Shown: positions 35,657 to 44,574 of the stretch, one piece after another
How the letters are laid out: each line of letters opens with the position of its first letter
How positions within the stretch are numbered: the first letter of the stretch is position 1
NCBI GenBank assembly: GCA_003208835.1
Contig: QCVD01000010.1
Coordinates: 1 to 55,514 of the forward strand
Direction: 5' to 3'
Length of the DNA: 55,514 nt
DNA from: Synechococcus sp. AG-683-C23
GTDB lineage: Bacteria > Cyanobacteriota > Cyanobacteriia > PCC-6307 > Cyanobiaceae
Notes under the pieces: model-generated
Database searches by the model: none
What the model was told of the DNA's origin: nothing
What the model saw: only the letters and a program-made list of their open reading frames with translations
Translations under genes and position numbers: made by a program

Positions 35657-37570
35657 ATGGGCAAAGTTGTCGGCATTGACCTTGGCACCACGAACAGCTG
35701 CGTTTCCGTGATGGAGGGTGGCAAGCCCACCGTTATCGCTAACGCCGAGGGTTTCCGCACAACACCCTCCGTTGTTGCTTACACCAAGAACCAGGACCAA
35801 TTGGTCGGCCAGATCGCCAAACGTCAGGCGGTGATGAATCCGGCCAACACGTTTTATTCGGTGAAGCGCTTTATTGGGCGTCGGGTTGACGAGGTGAGTG
35901 ATGAACAAAAGGAAGTGAGTTACGGAGTCGAAAAATCCGGCTCGAACGTGAAAGTGAAGTGCCCTGTGCTCGATAAGCAGTTCGCCCCTGAAGAGGTGTC
36001 TGCTCAGGTGTTGCGCAAGCTGGCGGAAGATGCTGGGAAATACCTGGGAGAAACCGTCACCCAAGCGGTGATCACGGTTCCTGCGTACTTCAATGATTCC
36101 CAGCGGCAGGCAACGAAGGACGCTGGAAAAATCGCTGGCCTTGAGGTGCTGCGCATTATCAACGAGCCCACGGCGGCTGCTTTGGCCTACGGCCTCGACA
36201 AAAAGAGTAACGAACGCATTTTAGTTTTTGACCTCGGCGGTGGCACGTTTGACGTGTCCGTTTTGGAGGTTGGCGATGGTGTCTTCGAAGTTCTGTCGAC
36301 CTCTGGCGACACTCACCTTGGTGGTGATGATTTCGACAAGGTGATTGTTGATCACCTGGCTGCAACGTTCAAATCGAACGAAGGCATCGATCTACGTCAG
36401 GATAAGCAAGCTCTGCAGCGGCTCACAGAGGCCGCTGAAAAAGCCAAGATTGAGCTCTCCAATGCTACCCAGAGCGAGATCAATTTGCCGTTCATAACGG
36501 CAACCCCTGAGGGGCCAAAGCACCTCGATCTCACACTGACGCGCGCCAAATTTGAAGAACTGGCTTCCAACCTGATCGACCGCTGCCGTGTTCCCGTGGA
36601 GCAGGCGCTGAAAGACGCCAAGCTGTCCTCCGGAGAACTCGATGAGATAGTGATGGTGGGTGGTTCCACCCGTATTCCAGCAGTTCTTGAACTGGTCAAG
36701 CGGACCACGAGCAAAGATCCAAATCAAACTGTTAACCCTGACGAAGTTGTGGCTGTTGGTGCTGCGATTCAGGGGGGTGTCCTTGCTGGCGAGGTGAAGG
36801 ACATTCTCCTTCTGGACGTCACGCCGTTGTCCCTGGGTGTCGAGACCCTTGGCGGTGTGATGACCAAGATGATTACCCGCAACACCACAGTTCCCACCAA
36901 GAAGTCGGAGACCTATTCCACCGCTGTGGATGGTCAGACGAACGTGGAAATTCACGTGCTCCAGGGTGAGCGCGAAATGGCATCTGACAACAAGTCGCTC
37001 GGTACCTTCCGACTTGATGGCATTCCTCCTGCTCCTCGGGGTGTTCCTCAAATCGAGGTGACGTTCGATATCGATGCCAATGGAATCTTGAGTGTCACTG
37101 CCAAGGACAAGGGCAGCGGCAAAGAGCAGTCGATTTCGATCACTGGTGCATCGACCCTTTCGGATTCAGAGGTCGACAAAATGGTCAAGGACGCCGAGAC
37201 CAACGCCAGCGTTGACAAGGAGAAGCGCGAGCGCATCGACCTAAAGAACCAAGCTGAAACCCTGGTTTATCAGGCTGAGAAGCAAATGGGAGAGCTGGAT
37301 GACAAGGTTGATGCCGATGCCAAGGCAAAGGTGGAGGAGAAGCGCATCAAGCTCAAGGACGCTGTCGAGGCAGAGGATTACGACGCGATGAAAACCCTGC
37401 TCGAGGAATTACAGCAAGAGCTCTACACCGTCGGTGCTTCCGTTTATCAACAGGACGGAGCACAAGCGGGCGGTGCAGCGCCTGAAGGTGATTCCGCTGG
37501 TGCCAACGGTGCTGCTGGTGGAAATGTCGCGGATGATGTGATCGATGCGGAATTTACGGAAACCAAATAG
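35657..37570 (+). CDS. dnaK: chaperone DnaK (Hsp70)
   Basis: A 637-residue Hsp70. The ATPase domain shows [32 protein letters not shown] and [12 protein letters not shown]. The substrate-binding domain begins near residue 390 ([16 protein letters not shown]), and a helical lid and Gly/Ala-rich linker end in [12 protein letters not shown]. This looks like the housekeeping DnaK2 type; cyanobacteria usually carry several paralogs, and no grpE or dnaJ lies beside it here. A good ribosome binding site, AGGGAAGG (35643-35650), precedes ATG 35657. No CIRCE palindrome is seen upstream, only a weak ACCCCA/TGGGGT repeat (35583-35606). A strong terminator follows. Confidence 0.97.
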   Translation: MGKVVGIDLGTTNSCVSVMEGGKPTVIANAEGFRTTPSVVAYTKNQDQLVGQIAKRQAVMNPANTFYSVKRFIGRRVDEVSDEQKEVSYGVEKSGSNVKVKCPVLDKQFAPEEVSAQVLRKLAEDAGKYLGETVTQAVITVPAYFNDSQRQATKDAGKIAGLEVLRIINEPTAAALAYGLDKKSNERILVFDLGGGTFDVSVLEVGDGVFEVLSTSGDTHLGGDDFDKVIVDHLAATFKSNEGIDLRQDKQALQRLTEAAEKAKIELSNATQSEINLPFITATPEGPKHLDLTLTRAKFEELASNLIDRCRVPVEQALKDAKLSSGELDEIVMVGGSTRIPAVLELVKRTTSKDPNQTVNPDEVVAVGAAIQGGVLAGEVKDILLLDVTPLSLGVETLGGVMTKMITRNTTVPTKKSETYSTAVDGQTNVEIHVLQGEREMASDNKSLGTFRLDGIPPAPRGVPQIEVTFDIDANGILSVTAKDKGSGKEQSISITGASTLSDSEVDKMVKDAETNASVDKEKRERIDLKNQAETLVYQAEKQMGELDDKVDADAKAKVEEKRIKLKDAVEAEDYDAMKTLLEELQQELYTVGASVYQQDGAQAGGAAPEGDSAGANGAAGGNVADDVIDAEFTETK

Positions 37571-37595
37571 GTCTTCGATTTCAACCTTTTTGAGT

Positions 37596-37620
37596 AAAGG
37601 CCCCAATTGGGGCCTTTTTT
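37596..37620 (+). terminator. intrinsic terminator of dnaK
   Basis: AAAGGCCCC-aatt-GGGGCCTTT (37596-37617) is a perfect hairpin running straight into a T-tract ending at 37620. It begins 25 bases after the dnaK stop. The tract is long only on the plus strand, although the hairpin also lies immediately past the stop of the minus-strand oxidase gene. Confidence 0.93.
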
Positions 37621-38701
37621 ATTGAGGTTGTTCGGCACCACTAGACAAGCCATTGGCGATCCATTCGGCCGTTGCGGGAGCTAACAAAACGCCGTTTCGG
37701 TAAAGGCCGGAGGCCAAGATCAGTCCAGGCTCGAGTGCCTCGAGCAGTGGAGCTGGTCGGTCCACAGGACGCGCGCGTAAACCGCTCCATTGCTCGATGG
37801 GTTCTGCGTTTTTCAACAAGGCGGGTGCCCTGTCGTTCAGGGATCGCATCAGTTCTAAGGGGCTGTGCCCCGCTATATCCCCTGGTTCCACAGTTGCTCC
37901 CAGGAGCAACCGGTTTGGGCCGTCGGGGATCAAATTGAATCCCTGATCCACCAGCACAGCGGGCCATCCCCGCCAATTAGAGGGTCCGTCGGTGACTTGG
38001 AGGGTAAGGGCTTGTCCCAAGACCGGACTGATCGGTCGACTGTGGCCAAGCGGTTCGATCAGAGCTGGGCTTGCCAGTGCTGCGCAGACCACGACAACAT
38101 CGTGAAAGCTTTGACCTCCACTGCAATTCAGTTGCCAGCCCTGGCTCTTCCGAGTGAGGACCTCGACAGGCTCTGGGACAAGCTCTACGGTGCATGCTGT
38201 TAGAGCTAAGCGAAGAGCTCTCTGCAGCAGCAGTGGGTTAATACGACCATCTTTTTTTGATTGAAGTGCCCCGAACTGAGCAGCTGGCCAGAGCGTCCCA
38301 ATTTCGGCGGGCGGGATGGCCCGTAATCCCAGGTGACCTCTGTCGGATGCGAGGCTCCGCATTCGCTCAAAGGCTGTATGGTCTTCTGCGATTTGAACCA
38401 GAGATGTGTCGAGGCTGAGCGATGGTTCGAACCGTTGCAGTTGCGCAATCCATTCAGGCCACAGCGCCATGCTGCGTTGACGCAGTCTCCAGCCCCGACC
38501 ACTGGAGCGACGGAACACATGCCCCATCAGCACACCTAAGGAGGCGCTGGTGCCATTGCCATTGTTGTTATGACATGCCGTTTCGATGGGCTGATTCAGC
38601 TTTGGATCGAATAAGGCGACGTGATGTCCCTGTTGAGATAGCTGCCAAGCGGTGCTAAGGCCAATGGCGCCAGCACCAATGACAGCAACGGAATGGCTCA
38701 G
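37619..38701 (-). CDS. FAD-dependent amino-acid oxidase (ThiO/DAO-like), apparent CTG start
   Basis: A 360-residue flavoprotein of the D-amino-acid oxidase/glycine oxidase class. The N-terminal FAD-binding motif reads VAVIGAGAIGLSTAWQLSQQG, given here in part: GxGxxG in IGAGAIG. The C-terminal ASGLYRNGVLLAPATAEWIA is typical of the fold. Glycine oxidase ThiO of thiamine synthesis is one candidate. No ATG, GTG or TTG precedes the FAD motif in frame; the frame opens after a TGA near 38712. The likely start is CTG 38701, whose CTGA overlaps the psbQ stop exactly as ATGA does in coupled genes. The first ordinary start (GTG 38533) would remove the FAD motif. Confidence 0.82.
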   Translation of the reverse strand: MSHSVAVIGAGAIGLSTAWQLSQQGHHVALFDPKLNQPIETACHNNNGNGTSASLGVLMGHVFRRSSGRGWRLRQRSMALWPEWIAQLQRFEPSLSLDTSLVQIAEDHTAFERMRSLASDRGHLGLRAIPPAEIGTLWPAAQFGALQSKKDGRINPLLLQRALRLALTACTVELVPEPVEVLTRKSQGWQLNCSGGQSFHDVVVVCAALASPALIEPLGHSRPISPVLGQALTLQVTDGPSNWRGWPAVLVDQGFNLIPDGPNRLLLGATVEPGDIAGHSPLELMRSLNDRAPALLKNAEPIEQWSGLRARPVDRPAPLLEALEPGLILASGLYRNGVLLAPATAEWIANGLSSGAEQPQ

Positions 38702-39147
38702 CTCAAGGCCTCAGCTGGAATTACATCAGAATAGGCGTCAAAGCTTGCAGCAAGATTGCTGTAGGCCTTCTGCATTTGACCGGCGTCCTGCAAGCGTGCT
38801 GCTTCATCAAGGCCTGCTAAGGCGTCTTTTAAAGAGCGCGCCAGCTTGTCGGCGTTTTTCCGTTCAGAGCGATCGAGGTTTTGGTTGATGAACAGCATTT
38901 CGCGACCCAAATCCTGCATGGGGCCGTGAATCAAGTTGCGGGTGAAGGTCCAGTCTTCATCACTCACAAGTCGAGCGAGTTCAGGCAAACGCGCTTTGGT
39001 GTTCTTGAAAGCCTCTGCTTGACGCTTCAGAACAGTTAGGTCGTCAGGCTTGCTGGATGCGGCCTCAGCGCTGGCCGGAATCATCAAACCCCAACAAAGG
39101 CTGATGCAGAGGCAGAACGCGGCCAGGCGGCGTATGGCCTTCAGCAT
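38698..39147 (-). CDS. psbQ: photosystem II extrinsic protein PsbQ (CyanoQ)
   Basis: A 149-residue exported helical protein. The N-terminal 30 residues form a signal sequence (LKAIRRL, hydrophobic core, PASAEAAS), and a cysteine in SLCWG could hint at lipidation although the lipobox is poor. The mature part has the PsbQ four-helix pattern, with ARLVSDEDWTFTRNLIHGPM and MQKAYSNLAASFDAYSDVIP. PsbQ sits on the lumenal side of photosystem II and stabilises oxygen evolution. ATG 39147. Its TGA overlaps the CTG start of the FAD oxidase. Confidence 0.87.
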   Translation of the reverse strand: MLKAIRRLAAFCLCISLCWGLMIPASAEAASSKPDDLTVLKRQAEAFKNTKARLPELARLVSDEDWTFTRNLIHGPMQDLGREMLFINQNLDRSERKNADKLARSLKDALAGLDEAARLQDAGQMQKAYSNLAASFDAYSDVIPAEALS

Positions 39148-39216
39148 GATCAGAAAATTATTTATGCGACTTTAACCAGAGGCTTTGTTGCGGGAGAATT
39201 TGTTTTTAAAAGTGTT

Positions 39217-40074
39217 GTGGTGAGTGAGGCCACGGTGATCCTTCAGATGATCTGTTCCGATCGTTCTGGTCTTGTCAGTGATTTGGCGGGATGGGTGGCT
39301 GCGAATGGTGGAAACATCCGCCATGCCGACCACCACACCGATGTGGGTGCTGGCTTGTTCCTGAGTCGGATTGAGTGGACGCTCGAGGGTTTTGGGATTC
39401 CTAGGCAGGCCCTGCCGGAAGCTGCCTGTGCGCTTGCTGAGCGGCTGAAAGGCCAGGTTCAGCTGCATTTCTCTAATGATGTGCCACGGGTTGCAATCTT
39501 GGCGAGCAAGCAAAGCCACTGTTTATTGGATCTGCTTTGGCGAGTGCAGAGCGGAGAATTGGCAATGCAAGTGCCTTTGGTGATTGCTAACCACCCTGAT
39601 TTAGAAGAGTTATGTGAGGGTTTTGGAGTGCCCTTCTTTTATGTTCCGGTCATCCCAGCATCGAAGGCTGAGGCAGAGCTCACGATCCTGCGTTTGCTTG
39701 AAGAGCATGGGATTGAACTGGTTGTACTTGCCAAGTACATGCAAGTGCTTAGTCCTGGCTTCCTGGAGCGCTTCTCCGATGTGATCAACATCCATCACTC
39801 GTTTCTCCCGGCTTTTAAAGGTGCGCAGCCATACCACCGTGCTTGGGAGCGAGGCGTCAAATTAATTGGTGCCACAGCGCATTACGTCACCGAAGATCTC
39901 GATGACGGACCGATCATTGAGCAGACGACTGTGCATGTGAGTCATCGGGATGAAGTGAGCGATTTGATTCGGAAGGGGCGTGACACGGAAAGGTTGGCTC
40001 TGGCCAGGGCCCTGCGTTTGCATTTGCGACGGCAGGTGATGGTGTATCGCGGTCGTACGGCAGTGTTCGCGTGA
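39217..40074 (+). CDS. purU: formyltetrahydrofolate deformylase
   Basis: A 285-residue hydrolase releasing formate from 10-formyl-THF. An N-terminal ACT domain (residues about 6-80, ILQMICSDRSGLVSDLAGWV) is followed by the formyltransferase-like domain. Its active-site segments are INIHHSFLPAFKGAQPYHRA and GATAHYVTEDLDDGPIIEQ. The start is GTG 39217 or the next GTG at 39220; no ATG is available. The formate produced is the substrate of PurT, also encoded in this window. It is followed 13 bases later by the O-antigen-ligase-like gene. Confidence 0.95.
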   Translation: MVSEATVILQMICSDRSGLVSDLAGWVAANGGNIRHADHHTDVGAGLFLSRIEWTLEGFGIPRQALPEAACALAERLKGQVQLHFSNDVPRVAILASKQSHCLLDLLWRVQSGELAMQVPLVIANHPDLEELCEGFGVPFFYVPVIPASKAEAELTILRLLEEHGIELVVLAKYMQVLSPGFLERFSDVINIHHSFLPAFKGAQPYHRAWERGVKLIGATAHYVTEDLDDGPIIEQTTVHVSHRDEVSDLIRKGRDTERLALARALRLHLRRQVMVYRGRTAVFA

Positions 40075-40087
40075 TGGGGCAGATGCT

Positions 40088-41347
40088 GTGAGACAGCTCT
40101 CTGGTGGTCAGGCGTTTCGACTGGGTTTGCTTTTGCTTCCGTCCAGTGCGCTGTTGGGGGGGCTCTGCTTGGTTGTGTCGTGCATCAGTGGCAGCCGAGG
40201 CCGTGAGCAACCCATTTGGCGCGATCCGTGGATGCAGCCCTTGCTGTTGGCTGGTTTGCTGATGCTGGTTGGGTGCATTTTTGCCCAATCCGGTTCTTTG
40301 GCTTGGGCAGGCCTGGCCAATTGGCTTCCGTTCTTTTGGGCGTTCTGGGCTTTTCGCCCGCATCTCGCGACGGTGAAACAACGGCGCCAGGCCGCCTGGA
40401 TGCTCGTGGCTGGCACGGTTCCTGTGTTGGTGACTGGTTTCGGACAGATGTTGTTGGGCTGGTCTGGTCCTTGGCAACTGGGGGGTGGAGCGATTGTGTG
40501 GTTTGTCGCTCCTGGAGGACAACCCAGCGGTCGCCTGTCTGGCCTCTTCGATTACGCCAACATTGCTGGAGCGTGGTTGGGGGTGGTGTGGCCTCTGATG
40601 TTGGCGTGCGTGCTTCGTCCTGATGGTTGGAGGCGGCGCAGTGCTGCCCTGGCCTTAGCCCTGTCGACGGCTGTTGCGGTGCTTTATACCCAGTCCAGAA
40701 ATGCCATGGGTGCCTTAGCGCTTGCGGTGCCATTGGTGATCGGCCCGTTGCAGTGGTTTTGGTTGCTGCCGCTCTTGGCTGTGTTGGCCGTTCCCTTGGC
40801 TTTGGCGATGTTGCCCGGCATTCCAATCGGTTTGAAAAGTTGGTCGGCTGGTCTTATTCCCCACGGCATGGCAGCGAGGCTGTTGGAACAGGAGACTCCG
40901 ACGGCTTGGAAGCACACCCGTCTAGGCCAGTGGGGATATGGCATCGAGCTGGTGGCGGCCCGCCCTTGGTTTGGATGGGGAGCGGCTGCGTTCAGCGTGC
41001 TCTATCCGATTTATGCGGCCAAGCGGTGGCATGGCCATTCCCATAATTTGCCGCTCGAGTTAGCGATCAGTCATGGAATTTCAGTCACCGTTCTCATTGT
41101 TGGAACGGTGTTTGTGCTGTTAGTCGTCGCGCTGAAACGTGGAATGTTGAAGCGAGATCCTCTTGAGAGGGCTTGGTGGGCGGCAGCACTCGTGATAGTG
41201 GCGATGCATGCCACGGACTTGCCACTGTTTGACAGCCGGATGAATTTTCTTGGCTGGGTTTTGCTATCTGGATTGGCGAACTTCAACCAACCGCCAAAGC
41301 TTGATCGTGATGCTCTTGCAGTTTCTGGGGCGACAGCGGTCCTCTGA
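40088..41347 (+). CDS. O-antigen ligase / Wzy-like membrane protein
   Basis: A 419-residue protein with ten or more hydrophobic segments. It carries a periplasmic loop and the Wzy_C features common to O-antigen ligases and polymerases (RLSGLFDYANIAGAWLGVVWP, YTQSRNAMGALALAV, HSHNLPLELAISHGI). IctB-like cyanobacterial proteins share this fold, so the label ligase is family-level only. The start is GTG 40088, right behind purU. The 3' end overlaps the convergent radical SAM gene by 65 bases, an unusually long overlap. Confidence 0.82.
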   Translation: MRQLSGGQAFRLGLLLLPSSALLGGLCLVVSCISGSRGREQPIWRDPWMQPLLLAGLLMLVGCIFAQSGSLAWAGLANWLPFFWAFWAFRPHLATVKQRRQAAWMLVAGTVPVLVTGFGQMLLGWSGPWQLGGGAIVWFVAPGGQPSGRLSGLFDYANIAGAWLGVVWPLMLACVLRPDGWRRRSAALALALSTAVAVLYTQSRNAMGALALAVPLVIGPLQWFWLLPLLAVLAVPLALAMLPGIPIGLKSWSAGLIPHGMAARLLEQETPTAWKHTRLGQWGYGIELVAARPWFGWGAAAFSVLYPIYAAKRWHGHSHNLPLELAISHGISVTVLIVGTVFVLLVVALKRGMLKRDPLERAWWAAALVIVAMHATDLPLFDSRMNFLGWVLLSGLANFNQPPKLDRDALAVSGATAVL

Positions 41348-43019
41348 GATGCGTCCAAGGCAAGATGCGCTCGGTGTCCCATGGGTTATGAACCACGTCT
41401 GCCCATGAGGGTGGGAGTGGTTGTGCAGGTCCAGGCATGGGCTCCAGTTCACCGTTCAATGCAGCGCGGTACGTCTTTTTCCATCCGCCCATGCTTTCCC
41501 GACCGTCGCCTACAGCAGCGATCACGGGGGCCAGGCGGCGATCACTTCGTGACAGCAAGGCCTGAATCACGCTCCAGCCATAACTTTCCGGACGGAATTC
41601 AATTCCTTTTGGTTTTACCAGTTTTGCGAGGCGTTTCAGTCGCTTCTCTGCTTCCGGCCGTACGCCTTGCCATTGGAATGGTGTCTGAGCTTTCGGTACG
41701 AATGTGCTCACCCCCAGGGTGAGCCGCAGCCCTTTGGTGTCACGTTTCAGAGCCAAAAGCAGTTCTGCAGTTGCTTCGATGTCGTCATCGGTCTCCGTTG
41801 GTAGCCCGGCCATTCCGTACAACTTTAGTCCGGTCAGCCCGCCTTGTTTGGCATGGCGGGCAGCTGCATAGATGGCTTCTGTAGTGAGTTTTTTATTAAC
41901 CACCTCTCGCATCCGTTCACTGCCGCTTTCAATCGCAATCGTGAGCGAGCGGCTGCCGCGTTTCGACAAGATTCTCGCGAGTTCGGGGGTCACGGTGGCA
42001 GCCCGCACGGAGCTCACACTGATTCGAGTGCCATCGAAGCGATCTTGATCCAGCCACTGCAGGAGGTCAGAGAACTGGGGATGTTGGGTGACGGATGCAC
42101 CCAGAAGCCCTAGGCGCTTGGTGGCGGTTAACCCTTTTTCAACGGCGGGAATGAGGCCGTCGTCAAGGGATGGAGTGCGGAAGGGCAGGGTCAGATAACT
42201 GGCTAAGCAAAATCTGCAGAGCTCAGGACAACTGCGTACGACCTCCACCATGTGAATGTCGGGCCAAGCTGCCTCTGGGGTCACGACTGTGGAGTGGCTA
42301 AGAGTGTTTCCACGCCAAGTTTGCTTTTCAACAAGCGTTGGGATATTCGCTTCAATCGGATCCACAGCAATCAGGGTTCCATCTGCGTCGTAGCGAGGTA
42401 GATAGAGCGAAGGCACATACACCCCGGGCACTTGGGCAAGGTGCCGCAAGCGTTCGTTGCGGGGAGCGTGGCGGCAATCCTGCAGTGCATCGATGAAGGC
42501 AGGCAGCAGCAATTCGCCGTCTCCAAGGAGCACGGCATCGAAAAAGGGAGCGAGAGGTTCGGGGTTGGCGGTCAGTACAGGCCCCCCTCCGAACACGATG
42601 GGGTCATCTTCGCTGCGCTCGATGGCCCAGATCGGAATGCGTTGGTTGCGTAAGAGCTCAGGCAGCACCGGTCCATCTAATTCCCAACTCAGGGACAGAC
42701 CGAAGAGGTCGCAGCGTCGCGGTAGCGGATCGCCTTGATCGGTAAACAGACGGCGAACGTCGACGTCATGGCGTTGGGCAAGGGTGGCCCAGACGATTTG
42801 GTATCCCAGGCTTGTGATGCCAACGGAATATGTGCTGGGAAAGGCCAGTACAGCCCGCAGAGCGTCAGGATCCGGCGTCGCAGGATCAAATAGGAGAGTT
42901 TCCTGATTCAGGAGATCAAGACTGGCTGTCTTCTCATCCTGCAGCTTTGACTTGCCTTTGCATGGTTTTGCTAGCTCGAAGCCCACCAAATTTGATGCGA
43001 TCAATGCGATGGGTGTCAA
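41283..43019 (-). CDS. radical SAM protein with B12-binding-like N-terminal domain
   Basis: A protein of up to 578 residues. The N-terminal half (about 45-190, FPSTYSVGITSLGYQIVWAT ... IPIWAIERSEDDPIVFGGGP) looks like the cobalamin-binding Rossmann domain of B12-dependent radical SAM enzymes. The radical SAM cluster site is CPELCRFC (CxxxCxxC). ESGSERMREVVNKKL and KLYGMAGLPTETDDDIEATA follow as in the family. The substrate is unknown. Starts are doubtful: TTG 43019 opens the frame, and GTG 42986 is possible. The C-terminus overlaps the O-antigen-ligase-like gene by 65 bases. Confidence 0.88.
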   Translation of the reverse strand: MTPIALIASNLVGFELAKPCKGKSKLQDEKTASLDLLNQETLLFDPATPDPDALRAVLAFPSTYSVGITSLGYQIVWATLAQRHDVDVRRLFTDQGDPLPRRCDLFGLSLSWELDGPVLPELLRNQRIPIWAIERSEDDPIVFGGGPVLTANPEPLAPFFDAVLLGDGELLLPAFIDALQDCRHAPRNERLRHLAQVPGVYVPSLYLPRYDADGTLIAVDPIEANIPTLVEKQTWRGNTLSHSTVVTPEAAWPDIHMVEVVRSCPELCRFCLASYLTLPFRTPSLDDGLIPAVEKGLTATKRLGLLGASVTQHPQFSDLLQWLDQDRFDGTRISVSSVRAATVTPELARILSKRGSRSLTIAIESGSERMREVVNKKLTTEAIYAAARHAKQGGLTGLKLYGMAGLPTETDDDIEATAELLLALKRDTKGLRLTLGVSTFVPKAQTPFQWQGVRPEAEKRLKRLAKLVKPKGIEFRPESYGWSVIQALLSRSDRRLAPVIAAVGDGRESMGGWKKTYRAALNGELEPMPGPAQPLPPSWADVVHNPWDTERILPWTHLRGPLSPQKLQEHHDQALAVG

Positions 43020-43162
43020 TAATGAATCCAGCGGATGAACATCAATGAATCATTGAAGAGTCATTATTTTCCTCTTATACCTCAATGGATTAAGAGAGTT
43101 TAGCGAGGTTGGTCGAGATTCAGATTGATATCTTTTGAATTAATCGCTCTTATTAATTTTTC

Positions 43163-44566
43163 TTATTTGCTTGGAATTTTTTGATTGATTTGGGCTTTTG
43201 TTCGCTTCTCGTCAGCTGCCTCCATGCTCATTTGTCGTTCATAAATAGAATGGGGGCTGAAGAGTCGGGCGATCAGAAAGCTGGTGAGGCAGGCCACCAG
43301 GATCGGTTTCAGGATGAGTAGGTCTTTCACCAATGCAAAGGCCAGGAACATTGCTGTGATGGGTGTGCGTGAGCAACCCGCCACGAAAGCGCCCATGCCT
43401 GCGAAAACGTAGGTGTTGGGAAGATGGCCGGTGATGGATTGGACCCAATCGCCGCAGGCCAACCCCATGGCTCCTCCAAGCGTGAGCATGGGCATAAACA
43501 ATCCGCCTGGTGCGCCGGAAGCCGCTGCGAGACCAGTGCTAAAGAACAGCACGAAGAATCCCGCCAACGCTTGCGTCACCCCTGTTTCACTGGAGCCAAT
43601 CACGTGGAACAGTTCGTCGAGGTTGTGGAAACTGGATGGCAAGGCGGCATAGACGCTGCCTAAGACGAGCCCGCTCAGGCTCATGCGCAAAATCAGCCTG
43701 TTGCCCAACCAATGCTGTCCTTGGCGTTGCATCATGAGCACGTAGCGGGTGTAAAGCTCTGCTAAAACACCAATTACGGCCCCAAGGCTGATTAGATAAA
43801 TAACATCGATGGGAAAAAATTCCACATCAATTGGAAACTTTCGTTCGAGTAAAAATCCCAGATTCGGTTGGAATCCCTTCGCTCCAGATCCCAGTCCGAA
43901 CACACCCAACACATCCGCCCATGTGTCGGCAGAAAATGTAGTGATCAAAACCAGTAACAGCACCACTGGTCTTGCCGAGTGCAGTAATTCTTCGATCGCA
44001 TAGATGAAACCACCGAGCGGTGCGCTGAACACTGCAGCGATGCCAGCACCTCCGCCGGCAGCAACAATGACGCGCCGAAATGCAATGGGTGCTTTCAGCC
44101 ATCGCGACATTTGCCAGGCGACGGATCCACCCATTTGCACGGCTGGACCCTCTGGGCCAAGGGGGAAGCCGCAGCCGATGGCGATGATTCCTGCCACCAA
44201 CTTCACAAGACCAACGCGCAGGCCCATGGGGACCGACTTGTGATGGAGAAAACCCATGATGTGGGTGACCCCTGCCCCTGCGGCAGCTGGCGCAAAGTTG
44301 CTGATCAACCACCCGGATACAAAACCTCCAAACGTGCCCAAAACGGGCAACACAATCCAGGCGGGAATGTCGTGAAGGAGATCACGGCGCCAATCGCTTA
44401 AAAAGTGAATACCGCTTTGAAATAAAAGACCGGCGATCGTGGCTCCAAGCCCTGTCAATGACAGGGCCAGAACCACAACAAACCAGCGGCGTTCGAGCAG
44501 GCGTCGAATACTGCGGCTTGAGATCAGAGGATCGCGATTTTGGTTTTGGTTGCTGTTGTCTTGCAA
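43163..44566 (-). CDS. ClC-family chloride channel/antiporter
   Basis: A 467-residue ClC protein with about ten membrane helices. Ion-path motifs are GAGVTHIMG (in place of GSGIP), GPEGPAVQMG, which keeps the gating glutamate, and GGLFMPMLTLGG. The internal YAIEEL retains the proton glutamate, which favours Cl-/H+ exchange over a channel. The start appears to be TTG 44566, eight bases after the acnB stop, since no ATG or GTG fits. The 143 bases downstream to the radical SAM gene hold nothing I recognise. Confidence 0.92.
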   Translation of the reverse strand: MQDNSNQNQNRDPLISSRSIRRLLERRWFVVVLALSLTGLGATIAGLLFQSGIHFLSDWRRDLLHDIPAWIVLPVLGTFGGFVSGWLISNFAPAAAGAGVTHIMGFLHHKSVPMGLRVGLVKLVAGIIAIGCGFPLGPEGPAVQMGGSVAWQMSRWLKAPIAFRRVIVAAGGGAGIAAVFSAPLGGFIYAIEELLHSARPVVLLLVLITTFSADTWADVLGVFGLGSGAKGFQPNLGFLLERKFPIDVEFFPIDVIYLISLGAVIGVLAELYTRYVLMMQRQGQHWLGNRLILRMSLSGLVLGSVYAALPSSFHNLDELFHVIGSSETGVTQALAGFFVLFFSTGLAAASGAPGGLFMPMLTLGGAMGLACGDWVQSITGHLPNTYVFAGMGAFVAGCSRTPITAMFLAFALVKDLLILKPILVACLTSFLIARLFSPHSIYERQMSMEAADEKRTKAQINQKIPSK

Positions 44567-44574
44567 AGTTGGTT

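Noticed and set aside
43020-43162. Possible small RNA gene between the ClC and radical SAM genes
   Set aside because: The stretch is AT-rich with no stable hairpin plus T-tract. Nothing supports an RNA beyond being non-coding.
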